A DNA stretch of 15,213 nt, from NCBI GenBank assembly GCA_012839395.1, contig DUNJ01000051.1, positions 1 through 15,213 on the forward strand, given 5' to 3'. The DNA comes from Tepidimicrobium sp. Its GTDB lineage: Bacteria; Bacillota; Clostridia; Tissierellales; Tepidimicrobiaceae. Positions 14,901-15,213 of this stretch are shown piece after piece (positions within the stretch are counted from its first letter, which is position 1; each line of letters begins with the position of its first letter). Under the pieces are notes generated by a model that saw only the letters and a list, made by a program, of their open reading frames with translations, was not told the origin of the DNA and ran no database searches. The translations under genes and the position numbers were made by a program.

Positions 14901-15213
14901 TAGCAAAACCATCTATAAAAGGGAAGTGGATTCTCAAAAAGTCAAGCTAAAGAACTACGAAAATCTAGACCACGTAAAGTGGGGAATGAGGAAAGTAGCT
15001 TCCGAAGGTACTGCTAGAAGCCTATTTGCAAATTTTCCAGTGCCAGTAGCTGCCAAAACTGGAACAGCTGAAAGGACTGGTGTAAATCCAGCCACTGGGG
15101 ATACCTACGATGACTACGCATGGTTTGTGGCTTTCGCCCCCTACGAGGAACCGGAAATAGCAATATCCGTAGTTCTGTTCCAGGGGGGAAGCGGTGGATA
15201 TGCAGGTCCAGTA
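11965..15213 (+). CDS. mrdA: Penicillin-binding protein 2 (elongasome transpeptidase), enlarged form, 3' end outside window
   Basis: This is a class B penicillin-binding protein that cross-links peptidoglycan during rod elongation, working with MreC, MreD and RodA. The frame stays open to the window edge, giving 1083 residues without a stop. After a basic N-terminus comes one membrane helix (about 12-32), then RGEIRDRHGRVLAENKPSF (58-76), the start of the pedestal. RYYPEGETAAHILGY (518-532) and DLIGKTGVEEKFE follow. Active-site motifs are complete: Ser721 and Lys724 in PGSTFK, SCN (779-781) and KTGT (1031-1034). The protein is far longer than E. coli PBP2 (about 630 residues). Roughly 300 extra residues lie between 76 and 518, and about 75 extra lie between 841 and 937. 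Both are charged, helix-like and in frame. GAGGTGA lies 7 nt before the ATG. The gene begins 13 bp after mreD. SpoVD- or PBP3-type alternatives are less likely given the mre context. Confidence 0.93.
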   Translation, partial: MNLFEKLKSRYNILTIILVIIMLTLSFRLATLTVAQGDYYRDIADNKRLKEIYVTAPRGEIRDRHGRVLAENKPSFTVQILKDELKGVERDEKNRILLQLARLLEEDGVIYEDDFPIQLNVFQYADEKAYFKENILPMDKVINIIIDNGLLPAILDTYYIHPEYEDHYQFITMNKAIHALEHKGIEVPMEAKLDSNGVQLTFDNKKDIGAWKKSHGIGPNATAKQSLLALIDNDKTIIRKIIDHSISRQLTYNILKERNLLGNLVLAEYSLSYDEEYLQQKRDLMKNFDKITLESNAKDDFVEIVKSTSLQDLLEKVVEVEDNRGKTKKVAPGEVLLEHIEEKGLKSPVKVEVDEDEDTVLYTHIDGKGSSGQEPIKTLIKFAEEKGLLKDFITDDDIKGIAQETVLSNGTNPKISISKWDYISQANKKDWLKKFKIPKGKDEKEVFQSLKSHFNIEGSLSKYESRAIMSLYDQLDRQGHRAYQPINIAYGIKDATVARVEEGMVDTPAIQVSVEPVRYYPEGETAAHILGYLGKISQPNEIEKYVKEKKYSPNDLIGKTGVEEKFESELRGKNGVKRVEVDVLGNTTNVIEEEKAVPGNNIYLSIDLELQKVAEDALQRTLEAIQKGGTFESKWGNYKFGINSRKGRPYVNATSGSVVVEDVKTGEILALANYPTYDPNLFSTGISSTDWQSLMPENEDDLLAPRPLYNIALQTAVQPGSTFKMITALAGLENGINPHKTIRDMGQVFVGGKPKGCWLWNSSRRTHGAVDVYDALRDSCNYYFYSLALGMNQRTGESLGTRVDIEDIMNLSKEFGLNDKTGIEIDIPNEASGGVPSPQNKVLTMKAMLKRMLNSNIRKYIKDGVELSDEEIEEKIEEIVSWTEMVEPLSRNEVISRLDDMGFDPEKRVPGDRAGLADTIKYTYLDYAGWNITDTLDVTIGQGQNSYTPIQMANFIATLANGGHRHKVTVIDQIKNFDNSKTIYKREVDSQKVKLKNYENLDHVKWGMRKVASEGTARSLFANFPVPVAAKTGTAERTGVNPATGDTYDDYAWFVAFAPYEEPEIAISVVLFQGGSGGYAGPV

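Noticed and set aside
1..15213. Mobile elements, CRISPR arrays, prophage or horizontally acquired islands
   Set aside because: No transposase or integrase motifs, direct repeat arrays or abrupt composition changes were seen. Every gene fits a conserved housekeeping context.

Overview
The window looks like chromosomal DNA of a low-GC, anaerobic, Gram-positive bacterium of the Clostridia, possibly near the Tissierellales. That placement is an inference. It rests on the rnfCDGEAB gene order, strong AGGAGG-type ribosome binding sites, AT-rich intergenic DNA, and heavy use of ATA and AGG codons (18 of 27 isoleucine codons in rnfA are ATA). All genes lie on the + strand. There is no sign of a mobile element, prophage or CRISPR array.

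Layout. Positions 1-480 hold the 3' end of a cell-wall N-acetylmuramoyl-L-alanine amidase, with an intrinsic terminator that contains its stop codon. Positions 513-681 are a complete tRNA-Leu(GAG) unit with its own promoter and terminator. Next comes dinB (DNA polymerase IV, 748-1794), then a 312-bp regulatory gap (1795-2106). That gap carries an extended -10 promoter, a palindrome touching the -35, and an AT-only hairpin followed by nine Ts in the presumed leader. Positions 2107-7120 are a compact six-gene Rnf operon closed by a strong terminator. From about 7209 a second compact run follows: a NusG domain II lipid-side protein, a Gx/HepT-component-I-like membrane protein, maf, radC, mreB, mreC, mreD and mrdA (PBP2), which runs off the right edge. 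Gaps in this run are 26 bp or less and no terminator is visible.

How the genes work together. Rnf is a membrane complex that couples electron flow between reduced ferredoxin and NAD+ to Na+ or H+ export, so it is a main energy-conserving device of anaerobes. The NusG_II and Gx pair may assist membrane redox cofactor supply, but this is inference. Maf (nucleotide pyrophosphatase), RadC (JAMM-domain protein), MreBCD and PBP2 form the classic division and cell-shape block. MreBCD and PBP2 build the lateral wall of rods. The order rnf - maf - radC - mreBCD - pbp2 is, from memory, shared with Clostridioides difficile.

I found no clearly new biological system. The most interesting points are the unusual rnf leader, the NusG_II protein lacking a family cysteine, the NusG_II/Gx pair beside rnf, the non-glycine flavinylation motifs in RnfD and RnfG, and the much enlarged PBP2.
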